A stretch of DNA of 64,000 bases. It comes from Thalassia testudinum (taxonomy: Eukaryota > Streptophyta > Magnoliopsida > Alismatales > Hydrocharitaceae). The translations under genes and the position numbers were made by a program. Under the pieces are notes generated by a model that was not told the DNA's origin, searched no databases, and worked only from the letters and a program-made list of their open reading frames with translations. The stretch is from positions 28,457,501 to 28,521,500 of the forward strand of contig JAZHRO010000056.1 in NCBI GenBank assembly GCA_037157565.1, written 5' to 3'. Below, piece by piece: positions 45,704-57,391 of the stretch (the stretch's first letter is position 1; each line of letters starts with the position of its first letter).

Positions 45704-47251
45704 GGCATGGCTTTGCATTAATTAATTTGCTCTTGCTTGAAGTGGATCTCATCCCCTTCTCTTTCTTTCTTTCTTGTGTGCAGGAACTACAGCAGGAAGG
45801 TGGGAATCTGGAAGCGAGAGCTCAAGGACCCTTTTCTTCCCGCGAAAATTCAGGTTGGTTCCTCTTTCTGGTCACATAATTAATTAAAACTACCAAAAAT
45901 ATTTTAAACTTGGCTTTCAGGATCCCAAACAACTTGATTAAGTGGAGTGGTGCCTTATAAAATACATTGTTTGCTTGTATGCTTCTTTAGCACCACTCCA
46001 TTGTAAGTATTGGTGTTCTATTTTTTGGGTCCAGATTTCCGTCTGGACTTGAAAAATTGATTCCTAAAACCCTAGGCCTCCTAAAATCATAAAATTTCAT
46101 AGAGTGATTCCCAATTAAGTTAGGAACATCTGTTCCAAATTTCAAAACAATTGGATTTGTATTTAATTTTTAAAAATTCGTGGATAGCAGAGGGGTCACA
46201 CCCTCTAATCTTCCTATTTTGCTACTGCCCGCGAATTTTCAGAATTCTTATACTCATCTAATTTTTGATAAATTTAGCTTGGTGGAATCCTTGTGAAATT
46301 TTACACATCATATAAAATTATAAAAATTTTCTGAGGTCGGTGGTAATATTGAAAAATCAATAATACCCACGGGTATTATTTTTGGACTTTGACACTAGTA
46401 CAATTAAAAATTCAAAAAAATTATCGAACAAATTCCTAAAATCTTACAAAAATCTTTTCTGGAATCCTTGTTTGATTTTATTCAAAGTAGTGGTGATGTT
46501 TGATTTATTTGGACCACTACTTAATTCATTGGTAGTTAAATTTCTGTCTTAAGGATAATTGGCCTAGGGTTTCTTCTTTCTCTTTAGAGACTCAATTAAA
46601 AGGAAATATACAATCATACATACAACTTGTCTTTCCTTTGATTGTGAACTTTCAAACTTGTTTGAAAGCTTAAACAGAAAAACCCTAAAACTCATTTAAT
46701 TAAATTGAATCCTAAAAGACATAAATACAAAAAAATTGGGTGACAACTTGATTTTCATTGGAACCACTCTCCAATTCCTGCACACACACAAAAAAAATCA
46801 AAATAATAGGGCAACATCCCAATAAACGCCCTCCACATTCCGTGTGCACTATATCATCCTAGACCTAATTAAAACTTGTAGCAACTTGACCCGTAAGGCT
46901 TTATCAACTTAGGCTTGCTATTTAGGTCTTAAGTTCTCTTTAGTTAATACCAATTTTGTCATCTGAATCTGGTGTTCAGGCTGAGGGGCTGTGTCAAACG
47001 ACCAGGCGTAGGTTTGTACAAGCACCTGGAGTCTTCCCTGGGAAACGTTTGGGCCCAAACCTCCCCTTAAGCAACTTGGCTAGATTTGTTGATAGAACGG
47101 GTATTCACTATTGACTACTTATTTCCTATATAGACCAAGTCTTAGGTTATTATTAGGGAGTCACATTTAAGTTAGGTCTAGTTTTATTTGTTTAAATTGC
47201 ACACTTTCTCTCATCTCTTTCTCTTCTCCTCCCCTCCCGTTCTTCCATTTT
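45704..47251 (+). other. Leader of element 4
   Basis: Long noncoding leader of about 1.5 kb, AT-rich, without a convincing gene. A tract GTAGCAACTTGACCCGTAAG (46878-46897) and the sequence up to TTTGGGCCCAAACC (47048-47061, a palindrome) resemble the leader of element 5 near 56960-57330 only in general layout. The length is typical of Athila leaders. Confidence 0.6.
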
Positions 47252-50032
47252 ATGCACGGGCGATGGTCTCAAAATCCGCACTTCGAAGGACCATTTGATT
47301 TCGCCCCCCACGCAAAAAGACCACCTTTTCTGTCTTCTTCTCCTGAAAAAATGGAAACACAACAAAATAGGTCCACTGACCCTTCCACGTCCACCTCTAA
47401 CCCCACCACTAACCCTAATTCTAACCCTTCCACCCAAAACCCAACCACCAGCAACTTCCCACACTTGGAGCTCCCTAATCTTGAGTTGCCCCACACACAA
47501 CAGCAAGACCCCCTACCTGATCTTTTAAAATTGATGGCCGATCAGATTAATAAATTAAATTCCAATCAACAAACATTGACTAGGAACATCGAAAACCTAG
47601 CCAATCCATGGCCAAACCCACCACCCCGTCAGTAGCCTGTTGTTCCTCTAAAAGATTTCTATGATCCGTCTTATTATGAGGAACGACCAGGGGTGGTCAT
47701 ACCGGAGGGGGACTTTGAGATCAAGCCTGCGGTCCTGAACCTAATTAAACACTTTCATGGCCTTCCTAGGGAAGACCCTTTCAGCCACCTTGAAGAGCTA
47801 ACTCTTCTTGCACAGACAACTCGTTCCCGAAATGTGCAAGAAGACATATGGCTGATGCGGCTTTTTCCATTATCTCTTAAAGATAAGGCCGCTTATTGGT
47901 TCAGGACCATTGGCCGACCCATCACAACATGGCCTCAACTCAACAGCACCTTCCCCAAGAAATTCTTTCCCATAGGTCGTACCAATTCCTTACGAAGATC
48001 TATTACGACCTTTCACCAAAAATCTAGTGAAACTTTCCATGATTCTTGGGAAAGATTTCAAGACCTTTTAAGAAGTTGCCCGCACCACGAGATTCCTTTA
48101 TGGCAGCTCATGCAAACCTTCTATCATGGATTAGAAGATCAAATTCGACAGTTTGTCGACGCCTCGTGTGGCGGCAACTTTTTAAATAAAGATGCAGAAA
48201 GTGCCTATGACCTGTTCGAAGAAATGAGTGAAAACTCATTTAATCAAGCTTCCATGAACACATTTTGCATAACCCAAAACTCGCAGTTCGGTGTTCATGA
48301 AATAGGCACTCAATCTATCCCTGTCACCCAAGATGATCTTCAATTGATTGCTCAAAAACTCGACCAGATGCATATTAATCAAAAGAAAATTGAGGAAAGA
48401 CTGGCCACATCAACTTAAGCTCCACACCCACATCTAACCCAACCTAACTTTCCACGAAGAGAAAATTTGCACAATCTCAACACTACCCCTGCAGATTATT
48501 CTGAGGTTGCCGATGATTCACTGGGGAATTACAACTATCCAGATCTTAACCCCACTCAAAATATTTCTGCCATCTAGGAACCCTTTAAAAATTCTTCCAA
48601 TTGGAAAAATTACCCGAACTACTCCTGGAATAATCAAGTTTCCTCCCAACCATATCATTTTAATGGGTATGGGTCGAATCCAAACTTCCATCCTGGGCCA
48701 TCCCAACAAGATATCAATACCCAGATGCTGCGAACCCTGCAGGATATGCAAACAAAAATGACGGAAGTAACCCGCAACATCACAAATCTGAACAATCAGA
48801 TTGGGGTTACTCCCACGCAAAGACCTGTAGGACATCTTCCGTCCCAACCCATACCCAACCCTAATCACCAAGGAAACCATTATATGGGCAGAAATCCACA
48901 TTATCCAAATCAGCCTCCTCCTAATCCACCACCTCAGCAGCCGCCCAGGTTTTTGCAATCACAGGCCCCCCCACCTCCTCTAAATAATAATCTGACTGCA
49001 CATGCAGTTACTTTGAGGAGTGGGAAAACCACCACTGACCCCGGGCCTTCACACGAACCTGGTAAGATACCTGTGCAAATTGACTCCCCACCTCCCCATC
49101 AGGAAGAAAAAGAAAAACAAAAATCTCAAGACAAGATTCCTGTCCCTTTCCCACAAGCTCTCTACCCCACCACCAACAAAAAAGAGAAATCTGAGCCCAC
49201 TACAGAAGAACTCATGCAGCTATTTGGGCAAGTTCATATCAATATTCCTCTCCTAGATGCCATCAAATATATACCTGTCTATGCTAAATTTTTGAAGGAG
49301 ATTTGTACTCCTAAAAGACAAGCTAAAAATCTAGGACAGGTGCATCTTTCAGAGACAGTAAGCTCTGTCATTCAGAGTAAGCTGCCTCCTAAGATGAAAG
49401 ATCCGGGGGTGCCTTTAATTTCTGTAATTATTGATGACACTACATTTAATCGCGCCCTCCTTGATCTTGGTGCCTCAGTTAATATTATTCCCACGAGTTT
49501 ATTCGAAGAATTTCAGATCGGTGAATTAAAACCCATTGAGGTTACCTTGCAATTAGCTGACCGATCTACAATCAAACCTCGTGGGATTATCGAGGATGTT
49601 TTAGTCAAGGTCCAGAATTGTGTCTTCCCTGCAGACTTTTTGGTTCTTGACATTGAGGCACCTGAATCATTACTGGACTCCCCAATAATCCTTGGACGCC
49701 CTTTTTTGGCCACTGCAAAGGCAAATATCAATTGCCACACAGGAAAAATGGATATCACTTGTGCAGGCCAAACTCTCACTTTAGATATTTTCAAATCCTC
49801 CAGGAGATTCCATGATGATAACTTCTTTGAGGACTCAGATACTGAAATTTCCAATATGGTGGAGGAGACAATGTTAATAGATACCCTTACCGACCATAAT
49901 TTTTTTGAGGACTCTGATTCAGAATCAGTGGTCGGCGAAATCTGTGATCTGGACACTTGTCTTGACCCCAAATTTATTCCTGATACCCCCCTAACCCACC
50001 CACTATTCACGCACCTAACTTTTCCACACTAA
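47252..50032 (+). pseudogene. Gag-protease of element 4: one frame with only three in-frame stops
   Basis: One frame of 927 codons is interrupted by TAG at 47633-47635, TAA at 48416-48418 and TAG at 48575-48577, with no frameshift. N-terminus: low-complexity Ser/Thr/Pro/Asn stretch, then a LLKLMADQINKLNSNQQTL helix. Capsid: DFEIKPAVLNLIKHFHGLP, DKAAYWFRTIG, KKFFPIGRTNSLRR, CPHHEIPLWQLMQTFYHGL, FVDASCGGNF, DLFEEMSENSFNQASMN. Then a Pro/Gln/Asn-rich region, linker LMQLFGQVHINIPLLDAIKYIPVYAKFLKEIC, and an aspartic protease: LLDLGASVNIIP (49458-49493), IILGRPFLATAKANIN, then an acidic tail with two FFEDSD repeats. All key protease residues are kept. The true start may be the internal ATG at 47351. 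Confidence 0.88.
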
Positions 50033-51699
50033 CTTCACCCAATCCTCACCATTCCTTCCCTGACCCCTTTCTTACGGACCTGCCACCAACCCCACCTGAG
50101 TTTGGCAGCCAACCTAATTTAAACCCATGGCCAGACTCGGGCTACACTTATCATTTTCCATCCAGCTTTGATCCCAATATTATTTCTAATCAATTTTCTA
50201 GGGATCTAGAAGAAGACACCTTTTTTGCGAGCATCCAAGTGTCCAATTATTTACATGATCTTACATCTTCCGTGCATACCTTCACGCCTGGCTGAATGGC
50301 GTAAAAGATAGCACTGGATGGGAGGTAACCCATCATTTTTTCTTGCTTTCCCTTTTTTTCCTTCCTTTTCCAGTTTTTTTCCTCCTAAACCCGACCGTTC
50401 TTCACTAAGGTGATCCCTTTTCCCTCCTAATGCATGAGGACATGGCATATCTTAAGCATGGGGGGTGTTTTTAAATTTTACGATTGATTTAGGATTTTCA
50501 AAACCTAAAAACATGCATTTTTGTTTAATTTGTTTCCTGCTTGCATACCCAAAAAAATAAAAATGTTCAAAACTTTTTGAGGAAAAATTTTGAAATCGGG
50601 ACTAACGTCGAAAAATTCACTTTTGGTACAATGGGATTTAATCTTTAACAAACTAAGGATGAGGATATGGATCTGATCATTAGAATTCCAGGGTCTATTT
50701 TAGACAAGATCAGATATCCTTCTATAAAATTCCACCTGAACTCATGATAGTTCTGCTGACTTGATCCTATTTTGCAATATGGAAATTATTTGACTTAGCT
50801 TCTGATTCAAAAACTTGCATGTTTTGAGAAACTTCTTGTGTCACTCTTCACACACAAGCCAACACTTAAAAATAACTAAAAATTTGAAAACTCCCTTGTT
50901 TGGACTTAGTGAAAGTCCGAAGCAGATCATTGGTTTGAGTTCCCACCGCCAAGAAGGAGGAAAATGCCTCCTTTAAGGACGCGATGTCAACATGTTACCG
51001 CCTCGGCATTGCTCCATATCTATATTTCATATCTTTAGACGGAGCATTAAAGCGCATTTTAGTAGCTCAAGTGTCTTGGACGGTGCTCTACCTATAGTGT
51101 CGGAGCAAGAGCTTGAGTTTGTTTGGAGCGCCCCTTTTCACCGCATCGTGTTCTGGGGTTGTGAGCTCCTGGGTGGTGTCATGGACAGTGCTATCTCGAA
51201 GTACTGGCGCTAGAACCCCCTCGAGGAATGGTAACGGGAATGATGATCCCAACACATCTGTTGTAAGACTAAGCTAAAAATAAGCATGGGAGAGAAAAAA
51301 AAAATATATATATATATATAAATAAATAAATAAATTAACACGCCCTTATAAATGTTGGCTTTTCACAAGCACAATCACAAGGTTTTAAAGGATTTTGCAA
51401 GTTGAAAATTAGATTCATGAGCCAAAAAAATTCCTAAAAACAAACATTTCAAGTCATCTGAATTAACAAGGGGTTAATTTGAGAATTTTTTGGAAGATAT
51501 ATTGATCCCGTTCTATCTAATGGTTGAATCCAAAAATAAATCCCGATGTTTATCTTCAACAAATCCCATACCTCCAGTGTTTTTAATCTACCAAGGTCCA
51601 TTGATCTCTTTTTCTCCTCCAAAGTCGAAAAAATTAGATTTCCCAAAAATTTCGTTTTAAGTTTTGCTAAGAGACTAGCAAAAGATAACCATGGGGGTG
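50033..51699 (+). other. Post-protease noncoding region and polypurine tract of element 4
   Basis: A further 250 bases stay open in the gag-protease frame apart from the terminal stop (DSGYTYHFPSSFDPNIIS, about 50132-50185), then the GGGAGGTAACCCATCATTTT block (50319-50338), conserved motif GAGGACATGGCATATCTTAA plus GCATGGGGGG (50436-50465), an AT repeat (51303-51336) and the polypurine tract CCATGGGGGTG before 51700. No pol sequence. Confidence 0.8.
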
Positions 51700-53983
51700 T
51701 GATAAATGCCAGTTTATCATCATTCTTATGCATTACAACAAACCCAGCTCTTAGGATTTTACTCCGCAAACGGGTTTTTGGGCTGCATTTAGGCATAAAA
51801 TAGGTTAGGCATGCATTGCATTTTTTATTGTCTTTTTAATATGTTTTTGTGAGTGTTAGGGATATACAAATACATAGATCCCTAAAACCCTAGCACTCAA
51901 GAAGGCAAATGGTGAAAGAGAAGCCCAGACTAGCTGGAACTCAGCCTAATCCAACTCACCTCAGCTTGATCCAGCTCACCACAACTGGAACCTAGCTTAC
52001 TTGGACTAGGGTTAGCTCATCCCAGCTCCATTCAGCTAATCTCAGCTGGATGGTAGCTCAAGAGAGTTCACCTTAGCTCACCCTAGCTCAAGTCAGCTCA
52101 GATCTAGCTCAACTTAGCTGAGTCTAGCTCATCTCAGCTCCTACTAGTCCATAAGGAGCTCTAGCTTGCTCAGCTAAGTTGACATGAGTTCACCCCAGCT
52201 AAGATCCAGCTACATCCTGCTCCATTCAGCTCCAGCCAGCTGAAGAAGAATTCATCCCAGCTCAGGAAGCTCAAGTTCAGCTCCCGGGGACTCAGCTTAG
52301 CTCAACTCAGTTGAGCTAAGCTACCTTAGCTGCCTCAACCAGCTTGATTCTCCCCGGGAGCACCAGACCTAGCTCACCTCAGCTTATTTTGGTAGAAGCT
52401 AGCTCACTTTAGCTTGGCTTAGGAACTAGCAAAGAACTAGCAAGCTAAGCCAGCTAGAGTAGCCCCATGACAGCCTCTTCAGCAGCAGCCAGGTCCAGCT
52501 CCAGCTCCAGCTCCAAACTTCTCCTCCTCAGCTCCTCCCTCCAAACCCTAGCTCCAACACCTTCTCCTCTACTCCTCCATTAGCTAAGCTAGCTTAGCTT
52601 AGCTTAGCTTAGCTTAGCTTAGCTAACAACCAGCTCCTTGGCCATCCACCACCTTCAAAGTCAACCCTAGCTAACTTCACCAACCTAAGCCTACTTAAGC
52701 TAGCTACTCTACTCAAGTTGGCGCCACCTCCTAGCCATCCCTTCACCCCATTATCTCCACCAAAAGACACCTTAAGTTGGCGCCAAAAACTACCCCTAAC
52801 CACCACTATATTGGCACCAACTTTCAGCCCTTAATCCACCCTACACCTACCCACATAAGACATCCTAGCCATGCACCTAACCCCCCTTCAAGAATCCTTC
52901 TTGGCGCCAGCTTAGACCCTCTTCTAGAAGCCATTTTGTCGCCAATATCAAGGGGTGTCAACCCCCATAACTACCCCCTTGGTGCCTCTTAAGGTGGCGC
53001 CAAACACCCTTGGCCATTGGATCCTTAACCGCCTCCATCATTCCATCTTGGCCCTCCATTTCAAGGGACACCTTAGCCCCCTTCCTATTCTATAAAAACC
53101 CACCACATACCACCATTTGGGGGCATCCTCCATTAGTGTATTTTGCTACCTAAACCACCTATACCTATGGCCAAGAAGAAGGAGTAGAGAAGGAGATTAA
53201 AGGGGCACATCACCAGCCCTTTTGGTGCCTTCTTCTCCCCACTCTGTTCAACTTGAGCCACGCCAAGGAGGAGGACTCTTCCACTTCAAGGAGGATGGCC
53301 AGGCAAGGGAGAAGGACCTAGGGTGGACGTCCACCCTTGGAGAGAAGCTTAGGGCACGCCCCCTTTGGGCTTGCCTTGGAGGACATCACCTTGGCAGATT
53401 ACTGCAAGGAAGGAGTTGAAGGATCCTTTTCAAGCTTGGGAGCCACCAACCTTGGAGCAAGAAGCCCTCTTCTTCACCATCTATCTAGAGGATTTGTGTT
53501 TTCTTTTCTTTATTTTAATTTTTCTAGTAGTAGAAGCATTCCTCTACTGGGCTTTTTTGTAAAACACTTTTCATTAATCTAGTTGCCTTCTTTGTAATTT
53601 TCTATTTTGCATTTCTACTTGCTTTTCTTTTTAGCATTTTTCACTCCCTCTCCCTAATTATTCTAGGGCTCCACTTGCCTAGAGTGAGTTTAGGGAGAGG
53701 CTCTACTTGCCACTAGAAAGTAGTAGTTAAATTTAAGTGTAAATTACCTTCCCGCCACCATTTCGCATGTTGTCTTAATTGAAAAACGAAAAAAAAAATG
53801 ATATATTGAAAAATACCAAATAGAAAGTTGAGATCTATTTGTAAGAAAGAGAATCACATTTGCAAACATTTTGCCTCCTTGGACGACCCTAGGTACTTCC
53901 CTATCTAGGAATATAAATTTAAGAGTTGATCGATTTTGCGCGTTACAATGACCTAATTAACAAACCGCGTGAAATCGCTATCA
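51700..53983 (+). repeat. 3' LTR of element 4 (2284 bp)
   Basis: Nearly identical to 43393-45680. Start hairpin with a slightly longer loop (TGATAAATGCCAGTTTATCA, 51700-51719). The phased AGCT array spans about 51930-52410 and the AGCTT run has six units (52591-52620) against eight in the other copy. Ends ATCGCTATCA followed by AACAC. Confidence 0.92.
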
Positions 53984-53988
53984 AACAC

Positions 53989-55864
53989 TAATTCCAACCT
54001 TTATTTGGACATCCAGATGAATTATAGGACATCCAAAACCCTTAGCAAATTCCCACACACCTTAAACCCACTTCTGCATTGTTATTGGACATCCAGATAC
54101 TTGGCTAGACGTCCAATTTCAACATAATACCCAAGATAGAACCTTGAATCCCTCCTGACTTTGATTGTACGTCCAGACAACAAGTCTAGACATCTAATTT
54201 TTGAGTATAAGACGTTTGATTCTATTTTTGGACGTCTGGAACTGTTCTCCAGTTCCTGTTTCGAGATTTAAGCCTTGATCTTGGATCTCTAGCTCCCAAA
54301 ACCCAATTCCAACCCCATAGGAACCTAAATTAAGGTACCCCAACCATAGTACATTACCTCTAGACCTCCTTAAGGACCTAATTAGGTCCTCACTAAACCT
54401 AATTGACTTAGATCATAGTCAATTACCATTGCCTAAGTCAATTAGACTCATAGGGTCCAGTTGTCCTCAGATCTCAACCAACACAAGTCCAATTGGACTC
54501 AGTGAGAGTCCAATTAACCTAAGCCTAACCTAACTGAGTTATTTCACTCTCAATTAGGTTCACACCCATTCAATTAAACTTGTGTTAAGTTTAATTGCAT
54601 TTCCCCTTTAACAATTAGGGTTTGCAACCCTAATTTGAGGTCTACACCAACCTAAACCCTTTAAGACCTAACCTAAACCATTTAGCCACATAGCGCATGG
54701 CCACACACACACACACACACACCCTTTCACACACACACAACCATCTAGAGTTCTCTAGAGCCATCTTCAAAGTGGCACCACTATTGGTTGCCAAAATTAG
54801 CAACCAAGAGTCGTTCAACTCTTAGATCCACTTTTTGTGGATCTAAAAACCACCATGGCCGGCCACTCTTGGAGCTCTCTCTAGAGAGTTCCACACTTCT
54901 CTAAAGAGCCTCCCTTAGATCTATGACAAGACCTAAGGGGTGGCCATTTGCACACATCCCATTCTTGGCACTCATTCACATTTAGGTTAGCTACGTCCAC
55001 CTCCACTCCACCTCCATGAGTTGTGCACCATGGAAGCCACCATCTCCATGCCAGGATGCCGGATCATCTCTCCAACCTCTCTCCAAGGGCTGACCTAAGA
55101 ACCATTGGCCACCCCTCCTCTCAGCCACTCAAAGGCCATCGGAGCCGACCTCCGAATGCCCTTATTTTCTACTAGATTAGTAGCTAGTTCTTCATATTTA
55201 CATGCTTTCATTTACTGCTAAGTAGTGTAGCTCTTATTCTCCCCCAATGATGCATGAAAAATCCCCCCATAGATTCATGTATGCAATCATTTTCTGTTAG
55301 CTAGATTGATGTTTTTAAGCTTTCCCTTATAAGCTTTCCTCTACATTCCATGTTGCAAACACCCTCATGAATGAATGAATGAAAATATATTTTCTTATAT
55401 ACATATCTTTGTGTTAAAATCACCATGAGCTTATTGATTGCAATATATTTCGTGTGATTCAAGTTGCCTGCTCTTCATTCTTATGTATTGCAACTAGCAT
55501 GTCGGTTCTAGAAAATATGGAAGATTTTACTGTAAATGCATTTTCTGTAAACAGCCACCACATAACTAGAATTGTGCGCACCAAAACCCATACTTTCACC
55601 TTCGTTATCTATCTAACACATGTGCACGTAATCAAAATTCACAATAGAAGTGGCAAAACTTTAATCCGAAGATTAGAAACCTGCATGCGATTCTAAACAT
55701 GTAGAGTGACAAAAGATCGATTTCAGATTTGCATAACGCCTCGCAGAGATAAATAACCAGGATTTAAAGTCTCATTATCTTTTTATAAATATTTTTGTTT
55801 GATCGTATTGTGCACTATATTACGATGCATTTTCCTATCAAAATGCACTATATGAGACACAACA
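53989..55864 (+). repeat. 5' LTR of element 5, second part
   Basis: Continues the LTR after element 4. The first 260 bases hold at least eight degenerate copies of GGACATCCAGA/GACGTCCAA (exact GACGTC at 54108-54113 and 54231-54236). A (CA)n microsatellite is at 54701-54740. The end GACACAACA at 55864 is followed by two bases and the primer site. Short GAATGAATGAATGAA repeat near 55369-55383. No gene. Confidence 0.75.
54701..54740. repeat. (CA)n microsatellite
   Basis: Two runs of (CA)n separated by CCCTTT, inside the element 5 LTR. Confidence 0.95.
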
Positions 55865-55866
55865 AA

Positions 55867-55884
55867 TGGCACCGTTGCTGCGGA
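55867..55884 (+). promoter_or_regulatory. Primer-binding site of element 5 (tRNA-Asp type with two changes)
   Basis: TGGCACCGTTGCTGCGGA differs at two positions from TGGCGCCGTTGCTGGGGA of elements 1 and 4. It marks the LTR end at 55864 and the start of the internal region. Confidence 0.85.
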
Positions 55885-57391
55885 GGCAATGCCATTTTTT
55901 TTATTTCGATCTTTTGAACTATCTCTGACAAATCTTCCTCTACTTTGTTTTTGGATGTGCAGGACAACATAGGAAAAATGGGATCTACGCACACAAGTAC
56001 GAAAAAAATTCCAGGTGCACATCGCACTTTCTTTAGCCTAGGTTTTCTTTTGAACCCTAGGTTAGATTTGCTTGCAGCAATTTCATTTGAAAAATAAAAA
56101 GGAGCTCATTCATTTTCGTGAAAAGGAAAAAAAAATCAAGAAAGAAAAGCTAGGTAGTAAGATTAAGTTTCTTTTTGAACCCAAGGTTAGTTTCAAAAAG
56201 CAAAACAAAAATCCTTTCAAAAGAAAAGATTCCTTTTTAAAAAATATATATATATATATATTTTTGTTGGAAAGTTTGAATTTCAAACTCAAACACTCTT
56301 TAAAAGCTTCTCCACCATTCTCTGATTTTCAACCTGATTTCAAAGTGTATTTCAAAAATTCGATTGCCAAAAAACTAGTGAACAAGAAATCTACAATTGG
56401 GTTTAGACCTTCATTTTCAAACCATCTTTCAAACGGTGTCGTTCTTTCGGAAAAATTATAAGCATAAAATTTTTAAAAATTTGCGAAGTGCAAGGGGGTC
56501 AGACTGACCCAGATTTGAGACTTTTGAAAATTCAGAAAGTAATTCTAAGCAATCCACGAATCTCTTTTAACTAAAAATAGTGGGGTTTGAAAGCTGATTT
56601 CATTGGCTTTATTTTCCATATTTTTCCAAAATTTTTGAAAGTCATTTGCTACTATTTCAAAGCGAAAAATCGACCATGGGTCAAAATTCAAAATCTAACC
56701 CCCTAACATTCAAAAATCTCTGTAAATTTGCCAAATTTCAAAAAAATATTCTCCGAAAAGATAATTGAAAAAGGAATCTAGTTGCCAATTTTGAATTTAA
56801 TTGGATTTCAAATTTTGCCAGGGAACTATTTTTATTTTTGTGGTCTACCGAAGAAGAAAAAAACAAAAGAACAAAAAACACTAGAATTGCATCAACCCTA
56901 GGTTACATCTTTAGGGTTATACTATAGAGACCGCATTAGGCTAACCTAGACTTATTCAAGTCTAGTGCTTAGCCGGTGAGATTGGTCACCTTGTGGGCCA
57001 CTCACCAAAAACCCCAACTAAAGAAAAATGGGTTAAAATCAATTTTAAAACATGAAATCAACCCAAATTTGTTGTCGTACTACTGGGTGCTTTCAACCTC
57101 TTGGCTGGGTTAGCTGAGAGGTGGGAATCACTTTCAGTCGATTGTACGATGAATTTTCTTCAGGAATTAGAACTTAAAACAAAAAATCTAGTCACAAGAT
57201 CATAAGGACCATCTGATTGACAGGGCGTTAGCCTTGTCTGGCTTGGCTACACCAACCCAGGTGTTGGGTGGTGTATGTATGGAAGGATGTCACTTTGACC
57301 TCAACTAGTTTTACCTTGGGAGCCACTCCCAAGGAGGCGAGTCACCTCACAAGGACCATCTTCTCCCCCCACTTTTACTCCCATAGCCGCA
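55885..57391 (+). other. Leader of element 5
   Basis: AT-rich noncoding leader of about 1.5 kb with a TATATA patch (56244-56262). Open frames such as 56072-56461 are Lys/Phe-rich chance ORFs. GGGTTAGCTGAGAGGTGGG (57106-57124) and the following sequence lead to the gag start. Confidence 0.6.

Larger units (their letters stand above)
43388..53988 (+). mobile_element. Element 4: complete non-autonomous Athila-type element (43393-53983) with AACAC target duplication
   Basis: LTRs 43393-45680 (2288 bp) and 51700-53983 (2284 bp), primer site 45686-45703, long leader, one gag-protease frame 47252-50032, post-pol region and polypurine tract 51688-51699. AACAC flanks both ends (43388-43392, 53984-53988). 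RT, RNase H and integrase are wholly absent: the protease tail passes into the GGGAGGTAACCCATCATTTT block that follows integrase in elements 1 and 2. It must depend on enzymes supplied by another Athila element. The two LTRs are very similar, so this insertion is young relative to its surroundings. Confidence 0.93.

Noticed and set aside
51303..51336. TA and AAAT repeats as an element border
   Set aside because: They lie inside the post-pol region of element 4 and have no duplication or LTR ends next to them.
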